From positions 1 through 64,000 of the forward strand of contig CACXBB010000001.1 in assembly GCA_902765735.1 (NCBI GenBank): a DNA stretch of 64,000 nucleotides, in the 5' to 3' direction. The notes under the pieces were generated by a model, which was not told the origin of the DNA, ran no database searches, and saw nothing but the letters and a program-made list of their open reading frames with translations. Both the position numbers and the translations under genes were made by a program. Below are positions 36,916-49,407 of this stretch, in pieces (the stretch's first letter is position 1; each line of letters begins with the position of its first letter). This DNA comes from an uncultured Eubacteriales bacterium. Its GTDB lineage: Bacteria > Bacillota > Clostridia > Christensenellales > Aristaeellaceae.

Positions 36916-37050
36916 CCCGGGGCTGCTTCAATACGGATCAACACTGGGCGATTCGTCGTAGGGGCGGCATTCATGCCGCCCGCGGACGCCATGAATGGCG
37001 TCCCTACAGTCGATCGCATCGCATTGTCGTCGTTTGGAGGCAGCCCCGGG
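36916..37050 (+). terminator. livJ-livH intergenic hairpin with a repeat in its loop
   Basis: CCCGGGGCTGC (36916-36926) pairs perfectly with 37040-37050. The 113-nt loop contains a family C repeat. The stem probably protects the livJ mRNA 3' end or partly terminates transcription, as often seen after binding-protein genes. A second stem (GGGCGATG/CATCGCCC near 37086-37107) follows before livH. Confidence 0.55.
36958..37007. repeat. Family C palindromic repeat
   Basis: Two adjacent palindromes, GGGCGGCATTCATGCCGCCC and GGACGCCATGAATGGCGTCC, bounded by GTAGG and CCTAC. Relatives occur at 16.7, 40.8, 45.2, 49.3, 58.0 and 60.6 kb. Confidence 0.85.
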
Positions 37051-37207
37051 ACATGCCTTAATCAAGGTATGATGTGGTTGTACACGGGCGATGCTCTCAT
37101 CGCCCACCCGTACACAACGGTTTGGAGGTAACTGACGATTGTCAACAGAAGGGACTGCTGGCGATGGTCAGTTACCTTATAATCATTTATTTGAGGAGTT
37201 GGATGAC

Positions 37208-38092
37208 ATGGTATCGTTCCTGCGATTCCTGATCAACGGAATCAGCCTGGGCAGCGTGTACGCCATCATCGCGCTGGGATACACGATGGTCTATGGCATC
37301 GCCAAGATGCTGAACTTTGCCCACGGCGACGTGATCATGGTGGGCGCGTACATCGCGTTCTGCGCGATGCAATACCTGAACCTGCCGCCGCTTTTGTCGG
37401 TGCTGTGCGCCATGCTGGTCTGCACGTGCCTGGGCGTGATCATCGAAGGGCTGGCCTACCGACCCCTCAGGCAGGCGCCCAAGCTGGCGGTGCTGATCAC
37501 GGCCATCGGCGTGAGCTACTTTTTGCAGAACACGGCGCTGCTCATCTGGAGCTCCAACCCCAAGGTGTTCCCCTCCGTGTTCAGCGTGGGCCAGATCAAG
37601 CTGTTCGACGGCAACCTGGTGATCTCCTCGGAGACCATACTGACCATCGCCGCCAACATCGTGATCATGGTGGCGCTGACGCTGTTCACCGGCCGCACCA
37701 AGATGGGCAAGGCCATGCGCGCGGTGTCGGAGGACAAGGGCGCGGCGGAGCTCATGGGCATCAACGTCAACCGCACTATCTCCCTGACCTTCGCCATCGG
37801 CTCGGCGCTGGCGGCCGTCGCGGGCGTGCTGCTGTGCTCGGCGTACCCGACGCTCCAGCCCACCACCGGCTCCATGCCCGGCATCAAGGCGTTCACGGCG
37901 GCGGTGTTCGGCGGCATCGGCTCCATCCCCGGGGCGATGATCGGCGGGCTGCTGCTGGGCATCATCGAGATCCTGGGCAAGGCCTACATCTCCACGGAGC
38001 TGGGCGACGCGCTGGTGTTCGCGGTGCTCATCATCGTGCTGCTGTTCAAGCCCGCGGGTCTGCTGGGCAAGCCCGTGAACGAGAAAGTGTGA
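37208..38092 (+). CDS. livH: Branched-chain amino-acid ABC permease LivH
   Basis: One of two membrane subunits of the importer. From ATG 37208 (GAGGAG 9 nt upstream; the frame is open earlier without homology) the protein is 294 aa with about eight helices. Family motifs are ISLGSVYAIIALGYTMVYG, MLNFAHGDVIMVGAY and the cytoplasmic coupling segment FTGRTKMGKAMRAVSEDKGAAELMGIN near residue 158-185. The Gly-rich FGGIGSIPGAMIGGLLLGIIE helix is also typical. It abuts livM. Confidence 0.95.
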   Translation: MVSFLRFLINGISLGSVYAIIALGYTMVYGIAKMLNFAHGDVIMVGAYIAFCAMQYLNLPPLLSVLCAMLVCTCLGVIIEGLAYRPLRQAPKLAVLITAIGVSYFLQNTALLIWSSNPKVFPSVFSVGQIKLFDGNLVISSETILTIAANIVIMVALTLFTGRTKMGKAMRAVSEDKGAAELMGINVNRTISLTFAIGSALAAVAGVLLCSAYPTLQPTTGSMPGIKAFTAAVFGGIGSIPGAMIGGLLLGIIEILGKAYISTELGDALVFAVLIIVLLFKPAGLLGKPVNEKV

Positions 38093-38102
38093 GGTGCGGT
38101 GT

Positions 38103-39149
38103 ATGAAACTGAAAAAGAGTACGGTCAACAACCTCATATCCTTCGGCATCGTCATCATCGCGTTCATCGTGTGCCAGTCCATGATCTCCACCGGCATGAT
38201 GAAGCGCTCCCTGCGGGGGCAGATGATCCCGATCTGCGTCTACATCGTCATGGCCGTGTCGCTCAACCTGGTGGTGGGCATCTCAGGCGAGCTCTCGCTG
38301 GGTCACGCGGGGTTCATGTCCATCGGCGCGTTCTCGGGCATCATCGCCTCGGCCTGGCTGCGGGCGGCCTTCGGGCTTGAAAACGAGCTCGTACGGCTGA
38401 TCCTCTCCATGATCGCCGCGGGCGTGATGGCCGGCGTTTTCGGCGCGCTGATCGGCATTCCCGTACTGCGCCTGCGGGGCGACTACCTGGCCATCGTGAC
38501 GCTGGCCTTCGGCGAGATCATACGCAACGTTTTAAACTGCCTGTACTTCTCGCTGGACGGCAAGCGGCTGCACGTCGCCTTCAACAACCCCAACGTGCCC
38601 GGCACGATACTGCTCAACGGCCCCAACGGCGCCAAGGACGTGGCCAAGATCGCCACCTTCCCGGCGGGCTTCGTGCTGATACTGTTTACGCTCTTCGTGG
38701 TGATGAACCTGATCAACAGCCGCTCCGGCCGCGCGATCATGGCGGCGCGGGACAACCGCATCGCCGCCGAGGCCATGGGCATCAACGTCACCAAGTACAA
38801 GATGATGGCCTTCGTCACCGCCGCGGTACTGGCGGGCATGGCGGGGGCGCTGTACGGCCTGAGCATGGCCACGGTGACCGCCTCGAAGTTCAAGTTCGAC
38901 ACCTCGATACTGGTGCTGGTGTTCGTCGTGCTGGGCGGCATCGGCAATATCTGGGGCTCCATCATCGCGGCGGCGCTTCTGACCGTGCTGCCCGAACTGC
39001 TCAGGGCCTTTGCCGATTACCGCATGCTGATCTACGCCATCGTGCTGATACTGGTCATGCTGGTGACCAACAATCCCACCATGCGGGCGCTGCTCGGCAA
39101 GCTGGTCCCCCGCAGGAACGGCCGGCAGAAGGGAGGCGCGGCGGCATGA
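38103..39149 (+). CDS. livM: Branched-chain amino-acid ABC permease LivM
   Basis: The second permease, 348 aa from ATG 38103 with GAGGTG at good spacing. About nine helices are seen. Markers are MAVSLNLVVGISGELSLGHAGFMSIGAF, LRGDYLAIVTLAFGEI and the coupling segment RSGRAIMAARDNRIAAEAMGIN. The C-terminus is basic (PRRNGRQKGG). The last codons overlap livG by 4 nt. Confidence 0.95.
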   Translation: MKLKKSTVNNLISFGIVIIAFIVCQSMISTGMMKRSLRGQMIPICVYIVMAVSLNLVVGISGELSLGHAGFMSIGAFSGIIASAWLRAAFGLENELVRLILSMIAAGVMAGVFGALIGIPVLRLRGDYLAIVTLAFGEIIRNVLNCLYFSLDGKRLHVAFNNPNVPGTILLNGPNGAKDVAKIATFPAGFVLILFTLFVVMNLINSRSGRAIMAARDNRIAAEAMGINVTKYKMMAFVTAAVLAGMAGALYGLSMATVTASKFKFDTSILVLVFVVLGGIGNIWGSIIAAALLTVLPELLRAFADYRMLIYAIVLILVMLVTNNPTMRALLGKLVPRRNGRQKGGAAA

Positions 39150-40003
39150 GTGAAACCGTGAAGCGCAGACAGAACACCAAGATGGTGCCCGCCCCGAGCC
39201 ACGGCATCATCCCCGAGCGCGACCTGTACGATTCCCCCGTGCTGGAGGCCCGGCACCTGGGCATCGAGTTCGGCGGTTTAAAGGCCGTGGACGACTTCAA
39301 CCTCGTCATCGGCAAGACCGAGATCGCCGGCCTGATCGGCCCCAACGGCGCGGGCAAGACCACCGTGTTCAACCTGCTGACCAAGGTGTACCAGCCCACC
39401 ATGGGCTCCATCATGCTAAACGGGCGCGACATGCACGGCATGAACACCGTGCAGGCCAACAAGCTGGGCATCGCCCGCACCTTCCAGAACATCCGACTGT
39501 TTGACAACATGACCGTGGAGGACAACGTGCGCATCGGCTTGCACAACCAGATCAGCTACGGCATGTTCTCCGGCATCTTCCGCCTGCCGGCCTACTGGCA
39601 GGGCGAGAAGCGCCAGCACGAAAAGGCCATGGAGCTTCTGAGCATATTCGACATGCAAGACATGGCGAAGGCCCAGGCGGGCTCGCTGCCCTACGGCGCG
39701 CAGCGGCGTCTGGAGATCGTGCGCGCGCTGGCCACGAAGCCGTCGCTTCTGTTGCTGGACGAGCCCGCGGCGGGCATGAACCCCCACGAGACCGAGGAGC
39801 TGATGAACAACATCGCCCGCATCCGTGACCAGTTCCACATCGCCATCATGCTGATCGAGCACGATATGAACCTGGTCATGGGCGTGTGCGAGGGCATCTG
39901 CGTGTTGAACTACGGGCGCATCATCGCCAAGGGCACCCCGGACGAGATACAGTCCAATCCCACGGTCATTGAAGCCTATCTGGGCAAGAAGAAGGAGGGG
40001 TAA
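39146..40003 (+). CDS. livG: ABC transporter ATPase LivG
   Basis: One of the two ATPases energising the importer. The 285-aa product has Walker A GPNGAGKT, the Q-loop region GIARTFQNIRLF, the signature-like LPYGAQRRLEI typical of the LivG group, and Walker B LLLLDEPAAGMNPHE followed by the H-loop IEHD. About 30 N-terminal residues precede the usual start of the domain. The start overlaps livM (ATGA). Confidence 0.96.
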   Translation: MSETVKRRQNTKMVPAPSHGIIPERDLYDSPVLEARHLGIEFGGLKAVDDFNLVIGKTEIAGLIGPNGAGKTTVFNLLTKVYQPTMGSIMLNGRDMHGMNTVQANKLGIARTFQNIRLFDNMTVEDNVRIGLHNQISYGMFSGIFRLPAYWQGEKRQHEKAMELLSIFDMQDMAKAQAGSLPYGAQRRLEIVRALATKPSLLLLDEPAAGMNPHETEELMNNIARIRDQFHIAIMLIEHDMNLVMGVCEGICVLNYGRIIAKGTPDEIQSNPTVIEAYLGKKKEG

Positions 40004-40005
40004 GC

Positions 40006-40731
40006 ATGAGTGAGAATGTCGGGACGCCCCTTCTCAAGGTGGAGGACATCCACGTCTACTACGGCTCCATACACGCCATCAAGGGCATATCCTTCGAGGT
40101 CAACGAGGGCGAGATCGTCACGCTGATCGGCGCCAACGGCGCAGGCAAGTCCACCACGCTGAACACCGTGTCCGGGCTGTTGAAGCCCCGCATGGGCATG
40201 ATCTCCTTCAAGGGGGAGAGCATCGTGGGCATCGGCGCGAACCGCATCGTGGGGAAGGGCATGGCGCTGTGCCCCGAGGGGCGGCGCGTGTTCCAGCAGA
40301 TGACCGTCCGGGAGAACCTCGAGATGGGCGGCTTCTCCCGCCCCAAGGAGGAGATCCCCGCCTCGCTGGAGGACGTGTTCCAGCGCTTCCCGAGGCTGAA
40401 GGAGCGCGAAAAGCAGGTCGCGGGCACGCTGTCCGGCGGCGAGCAGCAGATGCTGGCCATGGGCCGCGCGCTGATGAGCAAGCCCAAGCTGCTGATGCTG
40501 GACGAGCCCTCCATGGGCCTGGCCCCGATATTGGTGGAGCAGATCTTCGACATCATCAAGGAGCTGCACGCCGCGGGCGTCACCATACTGCTGGTCGAGC
40601 AGAACGCCCAGATGGCGCTGTCCATCGCCGATCGCGCCTACGTGCTGGGCACCGGCAAGATCACCATCTCCGGCACCGCCGGGGACGTGCTCGCTGACGA
40701 CCGCGTCCGCGCGGCGTACCTGGGCGGGTGA
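40006..40731 (+). CDS. livF: ABC transporter ATPase LivF
   Basis: The second ATPase (241 aa): Walker A GANGAGKST, Q-loop and CPEGRRVFQQMTVRENL, signature LSGGEQQMLAMGRALM, Walker B LLMLDEPSMGLAP and H-loop VEQNAQMAL. All are typical of LivF. AGGAGGGG precedes the ATG 2 nt after livG. It ends the operon; family C repeats fill the space before the convergent DUF1846 gene. Confidence 0.96.
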   Translation: MSENVGTPLLKVEDIHVYYGSIHAIKGISFEVNEGEIVTLIGANGAGKSTTLNTVSGLLKPRMGMISFKGESIVGIGANRIVGKGMALCPEGRRVFQQMTVRENLEMGGFSRPKEEIPASLEDVFQRFPRLKEREKQVAGTLSGGEQQMLAMGRALMSKPKLLMLDEPSMGLAPILVEQIFDIIKELHAAGVTILLVEQNAQMALSIADRAYVLGTGKITISGTAGDVLADDRVRAAYLGG

Positions 40732-40772
40732 GGCAAACGAGGAGAACCTAATCGATCGAGTGTACGCAAATT

Positions 40773-40852
40773 GTAGGGGCGGCGATGCGCCGCCCGCCGT
40801 GAAGGTACGTTGTGTATCGTACCCGGGCGGGCGCCGCATCGGCGCCCCTACG
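40773..40852. repeat. Family C palindromic repeat pair
   Basis: GTAGGGGCGGCGATGCGCCG at one end and GGGCGCCGCATCGGCGCCCC at the other, separated by about 30 bp. The downstream bases (GAATCTGTATGCGTTTTG) resemble those after the copies at 45.2 and 60.6 kb, so the element extends beyond the palindromes. It lies in the 172-bp gap between convergent genes. Confidence 0.8.
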
Positions 40853-40903
40853 CATGTTATATGAATCTGTATGCGTTTTGAGACAGTCCTGTCCGTCTGT
40901 GTG

Positions 40904-42388
40904 TTATTTGTGGTAAAGCCGCTTCGTTTCATACGTCGGCTCGCAGGTGATGTTGACGCCCAGCTTGCCGAACATGCCCTCGTCCACCTGGGAGAGTATC
41001 ACGGTGGAGTGGGCCTCGCAGCCCCTGAGGTCGCTCAGCGCGTCCATGGCCTTCTCGGCGTTTTGGTCGGTGGCGGCGCAGATGGCCAGGGCGACCAGCG
41101 TCTCGTCGGTATGCAGCCGGGGGTTGCGGTTGCCCATGTGCTCCACCTTTAAGTGGTTGATGGGCTCGATGACGGTGGGGGAGATGAGTTTGATCTCATC
41201 CGGGATGCCCGAGAGCATCTTGAGCGCGTTGAGCAGGCAGGCGGAGGAGGCGCCCAGCAGCGACGAGGTCTTGCCGGTGACGATGGTGCCGTCGTTGAGC
41301 TCCAGCGCCACGGCGGGCTCGCCGGTCCTGTGGGCCACCGCCAGCGCGGGCGCCACGGTGGAGCGGTCGGCGAGGTCCAGGTTCTGGGAGCGCATCAGCA
41401 GGTCCAGCTTCTGAAGCTCCGCCTCCGAGGCGTGGCCCTGTTTGACCGCGCAGGCCGTGCGGTAGTAGCGGCGGATGATCTCCTGCCGCGAGGCCTCGCA
41501 GCACACCGCGTCGTCCACGATGGACATGCCCGCCATGTTGACGCCCATGTCCGTGGGGCTCTTGTAGGGGCACTCGCCGTAGATGCGCTCGAATATGGCC
41601 CGCAGCACCGGGAAGATCTCGATATCGCGGTTGTAGTTGACCGCCTTCCTGTCGTAGGCCTCCAGGTGGAAGGGGTCGATCATGTTCACATCGTTCAGAT
41701 CGGCGGTGGCGGCCTCGTAGGCCAGGTTCACCGGGTGCTTGAGGGGCAGGTTCCAGATGGGGAAGGTCTCGAACTTGGCGTAGCCCGCCTTGACGCCGCG
41801 CCGGTGCTCGTGGTAGAGCTGGCTCAGGCACGTGGCCATCTTGCCGCTGCCCGGGCCGGGGGCGGTGACCACCACCAGGGAGCGGGTGGTCTCGATGTAC
41901 TCGTTGCGGCCAAAACCCTCGTCTGAGACGATCAGCGGCACGTTGGCGGGGTAGTCATGTATGCGGTAGAGCCGGTAGACCCGAAGCCCCATGCCCTCCA
42001 GCCGGGCCTTGAACAGGTCCGCGCCGGGCTGGCCGGTGTACTGGGTGATGGCGACGGCGCCGACGTAGAGCCCGAAGTCCCGGAAGACGTCGATCAGGCG
42101 GATGACGTCCATGTCGTAGGTGATGCCCAGGTCGCTGCGCACCTTGTTCTTCTCGATGTCGTTGGCATTGATGGCGATGACGATCTCCGCCTGGTCCTTC
42201 AGCTCCAGCAGCATGCGGATCTTGTTGTCGGGCTGAAAGCCCGGCAGCACGCGGGAGGCGTGGTAGTCGTCGAACAGCTTGCCGCCGAACTCCAGATACA
42301 GCTTGCCGCCGAAAAAGTCGATGCGTTCGCGGATGCGGGTCGATTGAAGCTGAATGTATTTCCGACTGTCAAATCCAATCCTGTTCAT
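40904..42388 (-). CDS. DUF1846 family protein
   Basis: A 494-aa protein starting MNRIGFDSRKYIQLQSTRI; ATG 42388 is preferred because AGGAGG ends 6 nt upstream, over the ATG at 42394. It matches the DUF1846 (UPF0371) family found widely in Firmicutes. Strong segments are YLEFGGKLFDDYHASRVLPGF, VVTAPGPGSGKMATCLSQLYHE (P-loop-like) and NLPLKHPVNLAYEAATADLND. Function is not established; a nucleotide or phosphate-binding role is suggested by the Gly-rich loop. It is divergent from the FGGY kinase gene. Confidence 0.9.
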   Translation of the reverse strand: MNRIGFDSRKYIQLQSTRIRERIDFFGGKLYLEFGGKLFDDYHASRVLPGFQPDNKIRMLLELKDQAEIVIAINANDIEKNKVRSDLGITYDMDVIRLIDVFRDFGLYVGAVAITQYTGQPGADLFKARLEGMGLRVYRLYRIHDYPANVPLIVSDEGFGRNEYIETTRSLVVVTAPGPGSGKMATCLSQLYHEHRRGVKAGYAKFETFPIWNLPLKHPVNLAYEAATADLNDVNMIDPFHLEAYDRKAVNYNRDIEIFPVLRAIFERIYGECPYKSPTDMGVNMAGMSIVDDAVCCEASRQEIIRRYYRTACAVKQGHASEAELQKLDLLMRSQNLDLADRSTVAPALAVAHRTGEPAVALELNDGTIVTGKTSSLLGASSACLLNALKMLSGIPDEIKLISPTVIEPINHLKVEHMGNRNPRLHTDETLVALAICAATDQNAEKAMDALSDLRGCEAHSTVILSQVDEGMFGKLGVNITCEPTYETKRLYHK

Positions 42389-42505
42389 AACCATCCTCCT
42401 CGCGCGTCTGAGGCAAACACAATACAGAAATCATTATAGCAAATTCCGGCAGGATACGTCATTACAAACGGATTAAAAATGCTGTCATATTTTTTCCGCG
42501 ACTAC

Positions 42506-42534
42506 TGGTCAATGGACAGAAAACATGATATAAT
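42506..42534 (+). promoter_or_regulatory. Promoter of the FGGY kinase gene
   Basis: TGGTCA (42506-42511) and TATAAT (42529-42534), 17-bp spacer, about 48 bp upstream of the ATG. The segment ATGATATAATGGTTAA is shared with the promoter of the EAL gene. Confidence 0.6.
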
Positions 42535-42582
42535 GGTTAAGAAGAGGTTTTACCCGGATGCAGATAAGGAGGTTGACATACC

Positions 42583-44184
<1,602 letters not shown>

Positions 44185-44202
44185 TCGTCCCCAAAGGCAT
44201 AC

Positions 44203-44246
44203 AAAACCTCCGCACAGGCAATACTTGCCTGTACGGAGGTTTTTTC
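44203..44246 (+). terminator. Terminator-like hairpin containing the sigG ribosome-binding site
   Basis: The stem runs from 44203 to 44221 against 44225 to 44243, with one internal mismatch and loop TAC; its T-run sits on the right arm. The right arm contains GGAGG (44235-44239), 8 nt before the sigG ATG. The element can therefore act both as terminator of the kinase transcript and as a structure hiding the sigG ribosome-binding site in read-through mRNA. Confidence 0.7.
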
Positions 44247-44247
44247 T

Positions 44248-45021
44248 ATGGCATTGAACAAGGTTGAAATCTGCGGCGTGGAGACCTCGACGCTGCCCAC
44301 GCTGTCCCACGAGGACATGCAGGCGCTGATGCGGCGGGCCCACGAGGGCGATGGCGAGGCGCGCAAGGCGTTGATCCAGGCCAACCTGCGGCTGGTGCTC
44401 AGCGTGATCCAGCGCTTTCACAACCGGGGCGAAAACATGGACGACCTGTTCCAGGTGGGCTGCATCGGCCTGATGAAGGGGTTGGACAACTTCGACATGA
44501 GCCTGAATGTGCGGCTGAGCACCTATTGCGTGCCCATGATCATCGGCGAGATCAGGCGGTACCTGCGGGACAACAACGCCGTCAGGGTGTCGCGCTCCAT
44601 GCGGGACACGGCCTACCGGGCGCTCAGGACCCGGGAGGCGCTCTCCACTCAGAGCGGGCGGGAGCCCACCACCGCCGAGATCGCGAAGGAGATGAAGCTG
44701 CCCGAGGAGGAGGTGGTGCTGTCGCTGGAGGCGATACAGGACCCGGTGTCGCTGTTCGACCCCGTGTACCAGAACAACGGCGACGCCGTGTACCTGGTGG
44801 ACCAGCTCAGGGACGAGCGGGTCAGCGAGGAGGAGTGGGTGCGGGACCTGTCCATCAACCACGCCATGGCCCACCTCCAGGACCGGGAGCGGCATATCAT
44901 CCGCCAGCGGTATTTCCAGGGACGGACACAGATGGAGGTCGCCGATGAGATCGGCATCTCCCAGGCGCAGGTGTCGCGGCTGGAGAAAGCCGCGCTGCAG
45001 CAGATGAGGAAGTATATTTAG
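44248..45021 (+). CDS. sigG: RNA polymerase sporulation sigma factor sigma-G
   Basis: Sigma-G directs late forespore gene expression, including sleB-type genes. The 257-aa product begins with the sigma-G signature NKVEICGVETSTLPTLS. Region 2 (NLRLVLSVIQRFHNRGENMDDLFQVGCIGLMKGLDNFD), region 3 and region 4 with the helix-turn-helix TQMEVADEIGISQAQVSRLEK are complete. The usual spoIIGA-sigE neighbours are not present here. The GGAGG site is inside a hairpin shared with the upstream kinase terminator. Confidence 0.95.
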   Translation: MALNKVEICGVETSTLPTLSHEDMQALMRRAHEGDGEARKALIQANLRLVLSVIQRFHNRGENMDDLFQVGCIGLMKGLDNFDMSLNVRLSTYCVPMIIGEIRRYLRDNNAVRVSRSMRDTAYRALRTREALSTQSGREPTTAEIAKEMKLPEEEVVLSLEAIQDPVSLFDPVYQNNGDAVYLVDQLRDERVSEEEWVRDLSINHAMAHLQDRERHIIRQRYFQGRTQMEVADEIGISQAQVSRLEKAALQQMRKYI

Positions 45022-45204
45022 GGAGTAGGGAGTAGGGAGTAGGGAGTAGGGAGTAGGGAGTAGGGAGTAGGGGCTACGACCTCTTCCGTCAGCCCTTCGG
45101 GCTGCCACCTTCCCCTGAAGGGGAAGGCTTTTGGGAGCGTAGCCTTTGCCTTCCCCTTCAGGGGAAGGTGGCAGCATCCTTTGATGCTGACGGAAGAGGT
45201 CGTA
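45021..45204. repeat. GGGAGTA tandem repeat and inverted family A pair
   Basis: The heptamer GGGAGTA is repeated about seven times from the sigG stop to 45071. Then come a direct family A unit (45079-45127) and an inverted one (45148-45200), flanked by CTACG and CGTA. The structure is like the 9.4-kb composite element, with a tandem tract at one end. It lies between convergent sigG and uvrA. Confidence 0.85.
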
Positions 45205-45214
45205 CCCGTCGGAC

Positions 45215-45233
45215 GGGCGCCGCATCGGCGCCC

Positions 45234-45237
<4 letters not shown>
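45215..45237. repeat. Family C palindrome at the uvrA stop codon
   Basis: GGGCGCCGCATCGGCGCCCC followed by TAC. The uvrA stop (complement of 45234-45236) lies within this element. Confidence 0.8.
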
Positions 45238-48065
<2,828 letters not shown>

Positions 48066-48075
48066 GATAACGCTC

Positions 48076-49143
48076 CTAACGATGAATGGGTCTGTAATCG
48101 AAGGTCTCGTCGATGCGGCACAGGAATTCGGCGATGAGCGCGACGCAGTGCTCGATGTCCCGCCAGCTGCCCACCTCCACGGAGGAGTGCATGTAGCGCA
48201 GGGGGACGGACACCAGCGCCACGGGCACGCCCGAGCCGGTCTTTAAGGCGGTGTCGCCGTCGGTGTGGGTGGGGCCGCCGGCCACCTCGTACTGCAGGGG
48301 GATGCCCTTCTCGGCGGCGATCTGCTCAAACAGCCGGTTCATGGCCTTGTTGGTCATGCCGCTTCTGCACAGCACCGGGCCGCCGCCCAGCTTGACCTCG
48401 CCGTTCAGGCCGGGGTCGCCGCCGGGGGCGTCGCTGGCCCAGGTGACGTCCACGATGATCGCGCAGGAGGGCTTCACGTTGGCGGCGGCAAAGTACGCGC
48501 CCCGGCCCGTGGTCTCCTCGCCCACGACGGTGTTGGCGTGGATGCCGCAGGTCGCGCCGCGCTCCGCTGCCTGCTTCGCGGCCTCGAGGATGATGAAGGC
48601 CCCGGTCTTGTCGTCCAGCGCCCGGCCGCAGAAGCGGTCGTTCAGAAGCGCGCGCACCTGCGTGTCCGCGCAGACGGAATCGCCCACGCCCACCAGCGCG
48701 GCGGCCTCCTCCCGGCTGTCCGCGCCGATGTCGATCAGCAGGTCCGAGTCCTTCATCTCTTCCTTCCTGAGAAGCGCGTCGTCCACCGCGCCCACGCCGT
48801 CCACCTTGCGGCAGACGGTGCGCCCGTCCTCAATGACCTCGTGGATGATCTGCATCGGCGCGCCGACGTACAGCTTCGGGCGCACGACGCCCGCCTTCTG
48901 CACGTGGACGAAGCCCTTGTCGTCGATGTGGGTCACCCGGAAGCCGATCTCGTCCATGTGGCCGCACAAAAGCACCCGGCAGGCGGCGTCCGGGTTCACC
49001 ACGGAGATGGCGTTGCCCACCGCGTCCACGTACTGCTCGTGGGCGAAGGGGCGGGCGAACTCCAAGGCGTTTAACTGGTTGGCCTCCTCGTTGCCGCTGA
49101 CGGAGACCGTGTTCAGAAGCTGCAATAGAAATTCTCTGTCCAT
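48076..49143 (-). CDS. M42 family aminopeptidase
   Basis: M42 enzymes are large cytosolic metallo-aminopeptidases or glucanase-annotated relatives. The 355-aa product carries the metal-site motifs [10 protein letters not shown] (about residue 60), ALDDKTGAF (about 172), [20 protein letters not shown] and YMHSSVEV near the end. All zinc or cobalt ligands and the catalytic Glu pair appear present. It lies between uvrB and uvrA on the same strand, probably co-transcribed with uvrA. Substrate preference cannot be read from the sequence. Confidence 0.93.
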   Translation of the reverse strand: MDREFLLQLLNTVSVSGNEEANQLNALEFARPFAHEQYVDAVGNAISVVNPDAACRVLLCGHMDEIGFRVTHIDDKGFVHVQKAGVVRPKLYVGAPMQIIHEVIEDGRTVCRKVDGVGAVDDALLRKEEMKDSDLLIDIGADSREEAAALVGVGDSVCADTQVRALLNDRFCGRALDDKTGAFIILEAAKQAAERGATCGIHANTVVGEETTGRGAYFAAANVKPSCAIIVDVTWASDAPGGDPGLNGEVKLGGGPVLCRSGMTNKAMNRLFEQIAAEKGIPLQYEVAGGPTHTDGDTALKTGSGVPVALVSVPLRYMHSSVEVGSWRDIEHCVALIAEFLCRIDETFDYRPIHR

Positions 49144-49177
49144 GCTTTCTTACCTCGTCGTGTTATTCCGGATGCTG

Positions 49178-49405
49178 CCGGCGCTTCCGCAAGGCGGAGT
49201 AGCGCCGGTGCGTAAAGGGGAAGGCTAAGCAACCCCTCCGCCTAGCTATGCTCGGCACCTCCCCTTACACAGGGGAGGCTGGGCGGGCGCCGCATCGGCG
49301 CCCCTACGGAGGTCGTTGCTGCACCCTGCGCCGCCTGCGGCGCGAATGGGGGTTTCAAGGGGACACAGTCCCCTTGGCGGGGTTCTCAGGGGCAGCGCCC
49401 CTGAG
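49178..49405. repeat. Mosaic of repeat fragments between uvrB and the M42 gene
   Basis: In order: an interrupted hairpin (49178-49208); a family A tail (GGGGAAGGC to about 49227); a CCTCCCC/GGGGAGG block; a family C palindrome (49284-49308); and family D palindromes ending with CTCAGGGGC/GCCCCTGAG (49385-49405). It fills the 264-bp gap. On the minus strand the last hairpin lies right after the uvrB stop and could act in 3'-end formation. Confidence 0.75.
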
Positions 49406-49407
49406 CG

